Shown one piece after another: positions 1 to 15,000 of a DNA stretch of 64,000 nt; position 1 is the stretch's first letter, and each line of letters starts with the position of its first letter. The stretch lies in assembly GCA_016714365.1 (NCBI GenBank), contig JADJNH010000005.1, positions 1,340,501-1,404,500 of the forward strand. The letters are read 5' to 3'. Made by a program: the position numbers and the translations under genes. Below the pieces are notes generated by a model that ran no database searches, was not told the origin of the DNA, and was given only the letters and a program-made list of their open reading frames with translations. This DNA is from Candidatus Vicinibacter affinis (GTDB lineage: Bacteria > Bacteroidota > Bacteroidia > Chitinophagales > Saprospiraceae).

Positions 1-1
1 A

Positions 2-3000
2 GGGTACAAGGCAGGTTTAGGAAGTGCGGATGTATTGCGCATGGAATACAGTCTCAACGGTTCCACCTGGAATATTTTCCGAACAAAAACACTTACTACA
101 GGTATGTGGGTTCAGGACACTGCCACCATTCCTGGTGTCAACAGCCCGGATAGTTTATTTTTAAGAATTAGTTATACAACTCCGGGTGTAGGATCGCCAA
201 AGAGTCTGCATATAGACAACTTACAGGTAAGAGCGCAATTGTGCTGTGGCTATGATGCCTCACCGAATGTTACCGGCAATGTAACGGATGAAAGTGATAA
301 CTGTGCTACGGGTTTATTAGCAACTTTCTGTGATTCAGTAGTAGTAGAACCATGTGAAGGTTCTAACCTTATTTACAGGATGTGGTCACTGCAGGACAGT
401 TGTGGCAATGATGCAGAAATGGGCACCCAGTTGATTACTGTTTTAGATACTACCAAACCAACTTTTGATATTCCCAACGATACAACACTTTATAAAGGTG
501 GTGTCAGTGCAGACACAAACATCATCGTTAATTATAATTTCAACAGAGGAAATTCGTATCCTAAATTATACCCGCGTTTGTATTTTGGAATTTTGTCTGA
601 AGTGGATTCCAGTTCGAATGTATTCCTTACAGATACCGGAACCATCACGGGACCATTGGCTTTTGCGGTAGATTCATTTGTCGGGAGAGCCATGCGGGTT
701 GACACCAGTGATCGCCCGGGTCATTGGCAGTTTAATTTGAGTGGATTTTATCTTCCGCTGTGCAGTAACATCAAGGTTTATTCACAAGCCTTGATGAAAG
801 GGGCAGGTGCTGCAGATACTTGCCATTTTGATTACAGTTTTAATGATACAACCTGGTTCAGGTACAATTCCTTCCCATTAACCTTGGGTCAATGGAAGGA
901 AGATACCGCTACTGTTCCGGTTAATGGAGTTTCGAAATTATATTTAAGAGTTACTTATTCGGGAGGAACAGGAGTAGGAGATAAATTATTCCTGATGGAT
1001 AACTTCCAGGTGAATGCGCAAATGAATTTTGATTCATGCGCCTATGATGCCGACCCATCTATTACAGGATGGCCAACCAATGTCAAGGACAATTGTGACA
1101 AGCATCCGGTAGTCTTTTATGTGGACACCATACAGGAAGGACCAACCTGCTCTTCGGAAACTTTAATCTTCAGAAGCTGGACCGTGATCGATGATTGTGA
1201 GAATATGGACACTGCGACCCAGATCATCACCATTCTGGATACCCTCAAGCCAATAATTACTTGTCCGATTGATGTGACTGTAAATTGTGAGCAGTCCACA
1301 GATCCGGATTCAACCGGCTATGCTACCGCCTTTGAATTCTGTTACGATACAATGGTTTTAGTCACTCATCTTGACAGCATACTCCCGGGAACTTGTCCTG
1401 GTGATTATACTATTTTAAGAGAATGGACTGCTATGGATTCCTGTGGGAATACAAGCGTTTGTACGCAGGTTATTACAGTAGTCCCAATTGCAGGTCCTGA
1501 ACTCACTTGTCCTAATGATACCACCCTCATTGCTTGCCAGACACAGGGTGCAGTGAATGCTGCATTTGATGCCTGGTTGGAAACTGTTCAGGTTTCAGGC
1601 GGATGTTATACAGAATTAACGGATGATAATTCAGGTCCACCGGATGCTTGTGGGGGAAGTAAAACAGTCACCTTCACGGCTACCAGTGATTGTGAAGATG
1701 ATCAGGTTTGCATGGCGACCTTTACGGTTACAGCAGCTCCTGTAGTTGTGTTGACCTGTCCTACAAATGCAACTGAAGCAGCTTGCCAAACACAGGCAGC
1801 AATCGATGCTAAATTCAATACATGGTTGGGAACGGCCATGTTCACAGGTGGATGCAATGCAACCATTAGCAATAACAACAACGGCGCCCCAATGGCTTGT
1901 GGGGGAAGCAAAACGGTTACCTTTACTGTCACCAGTACCTGCGAGCCAAACAAGACCTGCATGGCGACCTTTACGGTCACAGCAGCACCTGCAGTTGTAT
2001 TGACTTGTCCTGTAAATGCAACCGAAGCAGCTTGTCAGACACAGGCAGCAATTGATGCTAAATTCACCACCTGGTTGGGAACTGCCATGTTCACCGGTGG
2101 ATGCAACGGCGTCTTAACCAATGACAATACCGGAGCACCAATGGCCTGTGGTGGAACCAAGACGGTAATTTTTACGGTGAACAGTGATTGTGAAGGTCCT
2201 AAAACTTGCACAGCTACCTTTACGGTAACAGCTGCACCTTCAGTGATGCTTACTTGCCCTACCAATGCAACCGAAGCAGCCTGTCAGACCCAAGCACAAA
2301 TCGATACAAAATTCAATACCTGGTTAGGAACTGCCATGTTTACAGGTGGCTGCAACGGTATGTTGAGCAATGACAACAGTGGCGCACCGATGGCATGCGG
2401 TGGAACTAAAACGGTAGTTTTTACGGTGACCAGTTCTTGTGAATCCAACAATACCTGCTCGGCGACTTTTACCGTAGATCCTGCACCTCCGGTGATGCTG
2501 ACTTGCCCTACAAATGCCACCGAAGCAGCTTGTCAGACACAAACAGAAATTAATACAAAATTCAATACCTGGTTAGGAACCGTCAGTTACAGCGGTGGAT
2601 GTAATTCAATGCTGAGCAATGATAATTCCGGCGCACCAGATAAATGTGGTGGGGTTGCTACTGTTACTTTTACGGTATCCAGTTCTTGTGAATCCAACAA
2701 TACCTGTACCGCTACCTTCACAGTAACACCTGCTCCGGTTGTAATGCTTACTTGTCCTGCTAATCAAACGGAGGCTGCTTGTCAGTCACAGGCAGACATC
2801 AATACTAAATTCAATACATGGTTGGGAACAGCCAGTTTCAGTGGTGGCTGCAATGCAACTTTAAGTAACAATAACAGCGGTGCTCCTGATAAATGCGGCG
2901 GAGTAGCCAACGTGACTTTCACGGTAACTAGCACCTGCGAACCCAATAATACATGTACTGCAAGCTTTACAGTTACCCCTGCACCCGCTGTTGTGTTGAC

Positions 3001-6000
3001 TTGTCCAACCAATCAGACAGAAGCAGAGTGTCAAACTCAGGCTGCAATTGACACCAAATTCAACACCTGGTTAGGAACTGCCATGTTCACAGGTGGCTGT
3101 AATGGAGTCTTAACCAATGATAATACAGGTGCTCCAATGGCTTGTGGTGGCAGCAAAACTGTAACCTTTACAGTAACGAGTGATTGCGAGGGTCCTAAAA
3201 CCTGCATGGCTACATTTACGGTCACAGCTGCACCCGCTGTGGTATTGACCTGCCCAACCAATCAAACCGAAGCAGAATGTCAAACACAGGCTGCAATTGA
3301 TGCAAAATTCACAACCTGGTTAGGTACCGCCATGTTCACGGGCGGCTGTAATGGAGTCTTAACCAATGATAATACAGGCGCTCCTATGGCTTGTGGTGGC
3401 AGCAAAACCGTAACCTTTACAGTAACCAGCGATTGCGAGGGTCCTAAAACCTGCATGGCTACATTTACGGTCACAGCTGCACCCGCTGTAGTGTTGACCT
3501 GTCCAACCAATCAAACCGAAGCAGAATGTCAAACACAGGCTGCAATTGATGCAAAATTCACGACCTGGTTAGGTACCGCCATGTTCACGGGTGGTTGTAA
3601 TGGAGTTTTGACCAATGACAATACCGGCGCGCCGATGGCCTGTGGTGGAAGTAAAACGGTGGTTTTTACCGTCAACAGCGATTGCGAAGGTCCTAAAACC
3701 TGCTCAGCCACCTTTACAGTGACTGCCGCGCCGATAGTTGTGCTTACCTGCCCAACCAATCAAACGGAGGCGGCCTGTCAGACCCAAGCAGCTATTGATG
3801 CTAAATTTAATACCTGGTTGGGGACAGCCATGTTTACAGGTGGTTGCAATGGGGTTTTGACGAATGACAATACAGGTGCTCCAATGGCCTGCGGCGGTGT
3901 CAAAATGGTAACATTTACAGTGACCAGCGATTGCGAACCAAATAAAACATGTACGGCCACTTTTACCGTGACTGATGCACCTGTAGTAGTTCTTAATTGC
4001 CCAACCAATCAAACAGAGGCAGCCTGTCAAACACAGTCAGCGATTGATGCTAAATTCACGACCTGGTTGGGAACAGCCAATTTCAGTGGTGGTTGCAATG
4101 CTATGATGAGCAACAACAGCACCATGGCACCAGATCATTGCGGTGGTGTGGCCTCAATAACTTTTACAGTCACCAGCGACTGCGAACCAAATAAAACTTG
4201 TACGGCTACCTTCACGGTAACACCTGCACCAGTAGTTAATTTAACTTGTCCGGTAAATGCAACTGAAGCAGCTTGTCAAACACAAGCAGCGATTGATGCA
4301 AAATTCAATACCTGGTTGGGAACAGCGATGTTTACCGGCGGGTGTAATGGCATGCTCAGCAACAACAGCAGTGCTGCACCAAATGCTTGTGGAGGATCGG
4401 CTTCAGTAACTTTTACCGTTACAAGCGATTGCGAACCGAATGTAACTTGTACTGCGACCTTCACAGTTACAGCAGCTCCGGTTGTTATGCTCACATGTCC
4501 AACAAATCAAACTGAGGCAGCTTGCCAATCACAAACTGACATCAATAATAAATTCAATACCTGGTTGGGAACAGCCAGTTTCAATGGTGGCTGCAATGCC
4601 ATGATGAGTAACAACAGTACCATGGCCCCGGATCATTGTGGTGGCGTGGCTTCTGTTACCTTCACAGTTACGAGCGACTGCGAGCCGAATGTGACTTGTA
4701 CGGCCACGTTTACAGTAGATCCGGCACCACCGGTGATGTTGACCTGTCCTGCAAATGCAACAGAGGCAGCTTGCCAAACACAAGCTGAGATAGATACAAA
4801 ATTCAATACCTGGTTAGGCACGGCGATGTTTACAGGTGGCTGTAATGGCATGCTGAGCAACGACAACAGCGGCCCTGCCCCTGATCATTGTGGAGGAAAT
4901 AAGAGTGTGACTTTCACGGTGACGAGCGATTGCGAACCGAATCAAACGTGTACAGCGACGTTTACAGTAAGCCCTGCGCCTGCAGTGGTGTTGACCTGTC
5001 CTACAAATGCAACAGAAGCTGCTTGTCAAAGCCAGTCCGCAATAGATGCCAAATTCAATACATGGTTGGGAACAGCAATGTTTACCGGCGGCTGTAATGG
5101 GATGATGAGCAACAACAGTACCACGGCGCCAAATGCGTGTGGAGGATCTGCATCGATCACATTTACGGTGACGAGCGATTGCGAACCGAATCAAACCTGC
5201 ACGGCGACGTTTACAGTAGATCCGGCACCACCGGTGATGTTGACTTGTCCTGCGAATGTAACGGAAGCAGCGTGTCAGACGCAAGCACAAATAGATGCAA
5301 AATTCAATACGTGGTTAGGCACAGCGATGTTTACAGGCGGCTGTAACGGAATGATGAGCAACAACAGTACCATGGCCCCGGATCATTGCGGAGGAGTAGC
5401 ATCCGTGACTTATACGGTGACCAGCGACTGCGAACCGAATCAAACCTGCACGGCGACGTTTACAGTAGATCCGGCACCACCGGTGATGTTGACTTGTCCT
5501 GCGAATGTAACAGAGGCAGCTTGTCAGACACAAGCACAAATAGATACCAAATTCAATACGTGGTTAGGCACAGCGATGTTTACAGGAGGCTGCAACGGAA
5601 TGTTGAGCAACAACAGTACCACGGCTCCGGATCATTGCGGAGGAGTGGCATCTGTGACCTATACAGTGACCAGTGATTGCGAACCGAATGTAACCTGCAC
5701 AGCGACGTTTACCGTAGATCCGGCACCACCGGTGATGTTGACCTGTCCTGCGAATGTAACAGAAGCAGCGTGTCAGACGCAAGCACAAATAGATACCAAA
5801 TTCAATACCTGGTTAGGCACTGCGATGTTTACAGGCGGCTGTAATGGTATGATGAGTAACAACAGTACCATGGCTCCGGATCATTGCGGAGGAGTGGCAT
5901 CTGTGACCTATACGGTTACCAGTGATTGCGAACCGAATGTGACCTGTACGGCGACGTTTACAGTAGATCCGGCACCACCGGTGATGTTGACTTGTCCTGC

Positions 6001-9000
6001 GAATGTAACGGAAGCAGCGTGTCAGACGCAAGCACAAATAGATACCAAATTCAATACCTGGCTAGGCACAGCGATGTTTAGTGGCGGCTGTAATGCCATG
6101 CTGAGCAACGACAACAGTGGCCCTGCCCCTGATCATTGCGGAGGAAGCAAGAGTGTGACGTATACGGTAACCAGTGATTGCGAACCGAATGTGACCTGCA
6201 CGGCAACGTTTACAGTAGATCCGGCGCCACCGGTGATGTTGACTTGTCCTGCGAATGTAACGGAAGCTGCGTGTCAGACACAAGCACAAATAGATACAAA
6301 ATTCAATACCTGGTTAGGCACTGCGATGTTTACAGGAGGCTGTAACGGTATGATGAGCAACAACAGTACCATGGCCCCGGATCATTGCGGAGGAGTGGCA
6401 TCTGTGACTTATACAGTTACCAGCGACTGCGAACCGAATGTGACTTGTACGGCGACGTTTACAGTAGATCCGGCACCTCCGGTGATGTTGACCTGTCCTG
6501 CAAATGCAACAGAAGCTGCTTGTCAGACCCAAGCGGAGATAGATACAAAATTCAATACCTGGTTAGGCACGGCGATGTTTACAGGTGGCTGTAATGGCAT
6601 GCTGAGCAACGACAACAGCGGCCCTGCCCCTGATCATTGTGGAGGAAATAAGAGTGTGACTTTCACGGTGACGAGCGATTGCGAACCGAATCAAACGTGT
6701 ACAGCGACGTTTACAGTAAGCCCTGCGCCTGCAGTGGTGTTGACCTGTCCTACAAATGCAACAGAAGCTGCTTGTCAAAGCCAGTCCGCAATAGATGCCA
6801 AATTCAATACATGGTTGGGAACAGCAATGTTTACCGGCGGCTGTAATGGGATGATGAGCAACAACAGTACCACGGCGCCAAATGCGTGTGGAGGATCTGC
6901 ATCGATCACATTTACGGTGACGAGCGATTGCGAACCGAATCAAACCTGCACGGCGACGTTTACAGTAGATCCGGCACCACCGGTGATGTTGACTTGTCCT
7001 GCGAATGTAACGGAAGCAGCGTGTCAGACGCAAGCACAAATAGATGCAAAATTCAATACGTGGTTAGGCACAGCGATGTTTACAGGCGGCTGTAACGGAA
7101 TGATGAGCAACAACAGTACCATGGCCCCGGATCATTGCGGAGGAGTAGCATCCGTGACTTATACGGTGACCAGCGACTGCGAACCGAATCAAACTTGTAC
7201 GGCGACGTTTACAGTAGATCCGGCACCACCGGTGATGTTGACTTGTCCTGCGAATGTAACAGAGGCAGCTTGTCAGACACAAGCACAAATAGATACCAAA
7301 TTCAATACCTGGTTAGGCACAGCGATGTTTACAGGAGGCTGCAACGGAATGTTGAGCAACAACAGTACCACGGCTCCGGATCATTGCGGAGGAGTGGCAT
7401 CTGTGACCTATACAGTGACCAGTGATTGCGAACCGAATGTAACCTGCACAGCGACGTTTACAGTAGATCCGGCACCACCGGTGATGTTGACCTGTCCTGC
7501 GAATGTAACGGAAGCAGCATGTCAGACGCAAGCACAAATAGATACCAAATTCAATACCTGGTTAGGCACTGCGATGTTTACAGGAGGCTGTAATGGTATG
7601 ATGAGCAACAACAGTACCATGGCTCCAGACCATTGCGGAGGAGTGGCATCTGTGACCTATACGGTTACCAGTGATTGCGAACCGAATGTGACCTGTACGG
7701 CAACATTTACCGTAGATCCGGCACCACCGGTGATGTTGACTTGTCCTGCGAATGTAACGGAAGCAGCCTGTCAGACACAAGCACAAATTGATACTAAATT
7801 CAATACCTGGCTAGGTACTGCGATGTTTACCGGCGGCTGTAATGGAATGATGAGCAACAACAACAGTGGTCCTGCACCGGATCATTGCGGAGGCAGCAAG
7901 AGTGTAACCTATACGGTGACCAGTGACTGCGAACCGAATGTGACCTGCACGGCAACGTTTACGGTAGATCCGGCACCACCGGTGATGTTGACTTGTCCTG
8001 CGAATGTAACGGAAGCTGCGTGTCAGACACAAGCACAAATAGATACTAAGTTTAATGCATGGTTGGGCACGGCCAGTTTTAGTGGTGGCTGTAATGCTAT
8101 GCTGAGCAACAACAACAGCGGTCCTGCACCGGATCATTGTGGTGGAAGCAAAAGTGTGACTTATACGGTTACCAGCGATTGCGAACCGAATGTGACTTGT
8201 ACGGCAACGTTTACAGTAGATCCGGCACCTCCGGTGATGTTGACCTGTCCTGCAAATGCAACAGAAGCTGCTTGTCAGACCCAAGCGGAGATAGATACAA
8301 AATTCAATACCTGGTTAGGCACAGCGATGTTTACAGGTGGCTGTAATGGCATGCTGAGCAACGACAACAGCGGCCCTGCCCCTGATCATTGTGGAGGAAA
8401 TAAGAGTGTGACTTTCACGGTGACGAGCGATTGCGAACCGAATCAAACGTGTACAGCGACGTTTACAGTAAGCCCTGCGCCTGCAGTGGTGTTGACCTGC
8501 CCTACAAATGCAACAGAAGCTGCCTGTCAGACGCAAGCACAAATAGATACAAAATTCAATACGTGGTTGGGCACTGCGATGTTCACAGGAGGTTGCAACG
8601 GAATGATGAGTAACAACAGCACCACGGCGCCAAATGCGTGTGGTGGATCTGCATCCATCACTTTTACGGTGACGAGCGATTGCGAACCGAATCAAACCTG
8701 TACGGCGACATTTACAGTAGATCCGGCACCACCGGTGATGTTGACTTGTCCTGTGAGTGCAACGGAAGCAGCTTGTCAAACACAAGCACAAATAGATGCC
8801 AAATTCAATACCTGGTTAGGCACAGCGATGTTTACAGGCGGCTGTAATGGTATGATGAGCAACAACAGCACCACCGCGCCAAATGCTTGTGGTGGATCTG
8901 CATCCATCACTTTCACAGTGACCAGCGATTGCGAACCGAATCAAACCTGCACGGCGACGTTTACAGTAGATCCGGCACCACCGGTGATGTTGACTTGTCC

Positions 9001-12000
9001 TGCGAATGTAACGGAAGCAGCGTGTCAGACGCAAGCACAAATAGATGCAAAATTCAATACGTGGTTAGGCACAGCGATGTTTACAGGCGGCTGTAACGGA
9101 ATGATGAGCAACAACAGTACCATGGCCCCGGATCATTGCGGAGGAGTAGCATCCGTGACTTATACGGTGACCAGCGACTGCGAACCGAATCAAACCTGCA
9201 CGGCGACGTTTACAGTAGATCCGGCACCACCGGTGATGTTGACTTGTCCTGCGAATGTAACGGAAGCAGCGTGTCAGACACAAGCACAAATCGATACCAA
9301 ATTCAATACCTGGTTAGGCACGGCGATGTTTACAGGAGGCTGTAATGGTATGATGAGCAACAACAGCACCACCGCGCCAAATGCTTGTGGGGGAGTGGCA
9401 TCCGTGACCTATACGGTGACCAGTGATTGCGAGCCGAATGTAACATGCACAGCCACGTTTACAGTTACTCCTGCACCTGCAGTGATGTTGACCTGTCCTG
9501 CGAATGTGACGGAAGCAGCATGTCAGACACAAGCACAAATAGATACCAAGTTTAATGCATGGTTGGGAACGGCCAGCTTTAGCGGCGGCTGCAATGCCAT
9601 GCTGAGCAACGACAACAGTGGCCCTGCACCGGATCATTGTGGAGGAAGTAAGAGTGTAACCTATACGGTGACCAGTGACTGCGAACCGAATGTGACCTGC
9701 ACGGCAACGTTTACAGTAACCCCTGCACCGGCAGTAGTTTTAACTTGCCCAATCAATGCAACAGAAGCAGCATGTCAGACGCAAGCACAAATAGATGCTA
9801 AATTCAGTACCTGGTTAGGTACAGGAATGTTTACAGGTGGTTGTAATGGAGTTTTGAGTAACGACAACAGTGGCCCTGCACCGGATCATTGTGGTGGAAG
9901 CAAGAGCGTTACTTATACAGTGACCAGCGATTGCGAGCCAAATAAAACTTGTACGGCAACGTTTACGGTTACTCCAGCCCCTGCGGTAGTGTTAACTTGC
10001 CCGATTAATGCAACCGAAGCAGCTTGTCAGACCCAGGCAGCAATCGACGCAAAATTCAATACCTGGTTGGGAACAGCCATGTTTACGGGTGGTTGTAATG
10101 GAATGCTGAGCAACAACAACAGCGGCCCTGCACCGGATCATTGCGGAGGAAGCAAGAGTGTAACTTTTACTGTTACCAGTGATTGTGAACCTGCCCAAAC
10201 CTGTACGGCTACTTTTACCATTGATCCTGCACCGGCGGTAGTTTTAACTTGTCCAATCAATGCAACTGAGGTAGCTTGTCAGACCCAGGCAGCAATCGAT
10301 GCCAAATTCAATACCTGGTTGGGAACAGCCATGTATACAGGTGGTTGTAATGGTGTGTTGACCAATGATAACATAGGCCCTGCCCCGGATCATTGTGGAG
10401 GCAGTAAAACTGTTACGTTTACAGTAAACAGCGATTGCGAAGATCCTATGATGTGTACAGCCACATTTACAGTGGACCCGGCCCCTGCAGTAGTATTAAC
10501 TTGTCCTACAAATGCAACAGAAGCTGCTTGTCAAAGCCAGTCAGCGATCGATGCAAAATTCAATACCTGGTTGGGTACAGCAATGTTTACCGGTGGTTGC
10601 AACGGAATGCTGAGCAACAACAGCACCACGGCGCCAAATGCCTGTGGTGGATCTGCGTCCATCACTTTTACGGTGACCAGCGATTGTGAACCGAATCAAA
10701 CTTGTACAGCAACCTTTACAGTGGATCCTGCACCAATAGTAGTCTTAAACTGTCCTGCAAATGCCACAGAAGCTGCTTGTCAAACTCAAGCAGATATCAA
10801 CAATAAATTCAATATTTGGCTTGGAACTGCCAGTTTCAGCGGAGGGTGTAATTCAATGCTCAGCAACAACAGTACGACAGCTCCGGATCATTGTGGTGGA
10901 GTGGCTTCTGTCACATTTACCGTAACGAGTGATTGCGAACCAAATAAAACCTGCACCGCAACATTTACAGTTACCCCTGCACCTGTGGTAGTCTTAAACT
11001 GTCCTGCGAATGCAACAGAAGCAGCCTGTCAATCTCAAACTGATATCAATAATAAATTCAATACCTGGTTGGGAACAGCCAATTTCAGTGGAGGTTGTAA
11101 TGCGATGATGAGTAACAACAGCACCACAGCTCCTGATCATTGTGGTGGAACTGCTTCTGTAACTTTTACTGTTACCAGTGATTGTGAACCGAATAAGGTT
11201 TGCACCGCTACCTTCACAGTAACCCCTGCACCGGCAGTAGTTTTAACTTGTCCAATCAATGCAACCGAAGTAGCTTGTCAGACCCAGGCAGCAATAGATG
11301 CCAAATTCAATACATGGTTGGGAACTGCAACCTTCAGTGGTGGATGCAATGGTATGTTGAGCAATGACAACACAGGACCAAATCCTGATCATTGTGGTGG
11401 AAGCAAAACGGTTAATTTTACAGTCACCAGCGATTGCGAACCTGTTAAAACATGCACTGCAAGCTTTACGGTATTGAGTTCTCCGGTGACTTTAAATTGT
11501 CCGGTTAATCAGACCGAAGCAGCTTGTCAGACGCAGGCACAAATAGATACCAAGTTTAATGCATGGTTGGCTACTGCGAATTTTACAGGAGGTTGCAATG
11601 CTGTCTTATCCAACGACAACAGCGGTCCAAACCCATCATTCTGTGGAGGAAGTAAGAGTATTACGTTTACGGTGACCAGCGATTGTGAAACACCTAAAAC
11701 TTGCCTGGCAACCTTTACAGTAAGTCCTGCCCCGGCGGTAGTGTTAAACTGTCCGGTAAATCAAAATGAGGTCGCGTGTCAGACGCAGGCCCAAATCGAT
11801 GCCAAATTCAACATATGGTTAGGTACGGCCTCTTTTTCAGGAGGATGTAACGGAACTCTTTCCAATGATAATTCCGGACCAAATCCAAGTCCTTGTGGAG
11901 GAAGCAAGACTGTAACATTTACCGTTACCAGTTCGTGTGAAGGTCCAAAGACTTGCATGGCAACCTTTACTGTAAATCCTGCTCCTGTAGTCGTATTAAC

Positions 12001-15000
12001 CTGTCCGGTCAATCAGACAGAAGGAGCTTGTCAGACGCAAGCTGCCATTAATTCTAAATTCGCCATCTGGTTGGCCACAGTTTCCGCAACCGGCGGTTGT
12101 AATCCTGTATTCACCAACAACAATACCGGTGCACCATTGGCTTGTGGAGGAACCACCACTGTTACATTTACTGTGACCAGCGATTGTGAAGCTCCAAAGA
12201 CTTGCTCGGCTACATTTACCGTGAGCCCTGCTCCACCGGTAAGTGTCACATGCCCTGTCAGTCAAACTGAAGGTCCTTGTCAGTCACAAGCAATCATTGA
12301 CTCTAAATTCAGCATGTGGTTGAATTCAATTTCAGTTAGTGGAGGTTGTAATACCCAAACCAGTAATAATAATACCGGTGCGCCATCTTTTTGCGGAGGC
12401 ACCACAACAGTCATTTTTACCGTTACAAGTGATTGTGAACCAAATGTAACATGTACTGCTACCTTCACAGTTTCTCCGGCCACACCGGTTAACTTGACTT
12501 GTCCTACAAATGCAACAGAAGCTGCTTGTCAAAACCAGGCTGCCATCGATGCAAAGTTCAATACATGGTTGGGAACGGTTTCTTTCAATGGCGGTTGCAA
12601 TTCTTCTCTGAGCAATAACAACACAGGTGCGCCATCCTTCTGTGGTGGCAGCAAAACCGTCACATTCACAGTAACAAGTGATTGTGAGGCTCCTAAGACC
12701 TGCATGGCCACATTTACGGTGGATCCTACAGCTCTGATTGTGTTAAATTGTCCGGTTAATCAGACCGAGGCGGCTTGTCAGACCCAAGCATCAATTGATT
12801 CAAAGTTTAATACGTGGCTTGGAACAGTTTCTTTCTCAGGTGGTTGTAATCCTACCATCAGCAACAACAATACGGGCGCTCCTTCATTCTGCGGCGGTAG
12901 CAAAACAGTTACATTTACCGTAACAAGTGATTGTGAAGTGCCTAAGACCTGTACAGCCACCTTTACAGTGGATCCTGCGCCTGCAGTGGTATTGACTTGT
13001 CCTGCGAATGCAACTGAAGCTGCTTGCCAGACCCAGGCAGTTATCAATACTAAATTTACAGCCTGGTTAAATACAGTAGTTTTCAATGGTGGCTGCAATG
13101 CTACTATCAGCAACAACAATACCGGAGCTCCAAATGCTTGCGGTGGTACTACCACGGTAACATTTACTGCTACCAGTGATTGCGAATCGCCTAAAACTTG
13201 TTCAGCTACCTTTACCGTTTCCGGGTCGCCGACTACACTTACTTGTCCGGTAAATCAGACCGAAGCAGCTTGTCAGACCCAGGCTCAAATAGATACCAAA
13301 TTTGCAACGTGGCTCGCATCCGTTTCTGCTACCGGTGGTTGTAACACCATGTTCAGCAACAACAATACCGGTGCACCAAACGCCTGTGGAGGAACCACAA
13401 CGGTAACCTTTACACTGACCAGTGATTGTGATGCGCCTAAAACTTGCAGTGCAAGCTTTACAGTGCTTAGTTCTCCGGTAAACCTTACTTGTCCGACCAA
13501 TCAAACAGAAGCTGCCTGTCAGACGCAGGCTCAGATTGATACCAAATTTGCAACATGGCTAGCTACTGTAAATTTCAGTGGTGGCTGTAATGCGACTATC
13601 AGTAACGATAATACCGGAGCTCCTAATTTCTGTGGAGGAAGCAAAACGGTGACCTTTACCGTAACCAGTTCTTGTGAAGTACCGAGAACTTGCAGCGCTA
13701 CTTTTACCGTAAATCCTGCACCTCCTGTAAGTGTCACCTGTCCATTTACCCAGACAGAAGCGGGTTGTCAGACTCAGGCACAGATTGATACCAAATTTGC
13801 AACCTGGTTAACAACAATCAATGTATCGGGGGGATGCAACACTGTTGTTACCAACAATAATACAGGAGCTCCAAATTTCTGCGGAGGAACCAGTGCTGTA
13901 ATATTTACGGTGACCAGCAGTTGTGAACCATCCAGTACCTGCACTGCTTCATTTATCGTAAATCCTGCACCGGGAGTTGTGTTGACTTGTCCTGTCAATC
14001 AAACAGAAGCTGCTTGCCAGACTCAAGCGCAGATTGATACCAAATTTGCCAACTGGCTTGCAACCGTGAATGTAACAGGTGGTTGTAATCCGGTCGTCAC
14101 CAATAATAATGTTGGCGCTCCAAATTTCTGCGGAGGTACCACAACGGTTATTTTTACGGTTACCAGTTCTTGTGCAAGTTCTTCTACATGTTCGGCAGTT
14201 TTCACAGTTGACAATGCGCCAAACCTTACATTGACTTGTCCTGTAAATGTTACCGAAGCAGCCTGTCAGACACAAGCTCAGATCAACAATAAATTTGCAA
14301 CCTGGTTGAGCACGGTAAATACAACCGGTGGATGTAATCCTGTAGTGACCAATAATAATTCAGGTGCACCGAATTTCTGTGGAGGTACTACTACAGTGGT
14401 CTTTACAGCTACGAGTAGTTGTGCCGGTGCTTCTACCTGTTCCGCAACATTTACCGTTTTAACTTCACCACTGACAGTGACTTGTCCAAACAATGTAACG
14501 GAAGTTTCCTGTCAAACACAAAATGAAATCAATACCAAGTTTAACAACTGGTTGAATGGAGTTTTAATAACCGGTGGATGCAATCCGGTGGTGAGTAACA
14601 ATAATAACGGAGCACCAAATGAGTGCGGTGGATCGAAAACTGTCACATTTACAGTAACCAGTGATTGTGATGTTCCTAAATCCTGCACTGCTACATTTAC
14701 GGTGGAAACCATACCGGATCCTCAGATCGTTTGTCCTCCTGATGTGACCATTGATTGTGATGAATCAACGCTACCTTCCAACACAGGCGTTCCTGCCGCA
14801 GTCGATGGATGCAACGGTACTCCGAATGTAAGTTATGATGACCAAATCACATATGGTGATTGCCCGGGGGATTATGTTATTACCAGAACCTGGCTCGCGG
14901 TGGATAAGTGTAATAAAACAGATGAATGCATGCAGATCATTACGGTGGTGAATACGGTCCAACCAACATTCACTTTGCCACCTGATATTACTATTTTCAA

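Larger units (their letters stand above)
1499..14712 (+). repeat. 53 tandem ~249-252 bp coding repeats
   Basis: Each unit encodes about 83 residues, from LTCP through CQTQ, an amphipathic stretch ending in TWL, GGCN, a CGG motif, FTV and SDCE to a TATFTV strand and a PAP linker. I count 53 units. Units with a GPAP or GPNP insertion are one codon longer (252 bp). A typical unit has six cysteines. Units 14-33 are nearly identical at DNA level, while the first six and last dozen have diverged, so the centre has expanded or been homogenised most recently. The family resembles the HYR-like repeats of other Bacteroidota surface proteins, with a helical insertion between the first two strands. Confidence 0.95.

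Noticed and set aside
35..43. TTG and ATG as the start of the giant repeat gene
   Set aside because: The frame continues to base 2 with codons that match the same module found elsewhere in the protein, so the real start lies before the window.
1499..14712. CRISPR-like repetition
   Set aside because: The unit is a 249-252 bp coding repeat with no short constant repeat and variable spacer; it is a protein repeat.
1702..14962. Many minus-strand and out-of-frame open frames of 60-160 codons within the repeat array
   Set aside because: They recur with the 249-bp period and are only shadows of the plus-strand repeats; the plus frame is open for the whole length and has a coherent domain structure.
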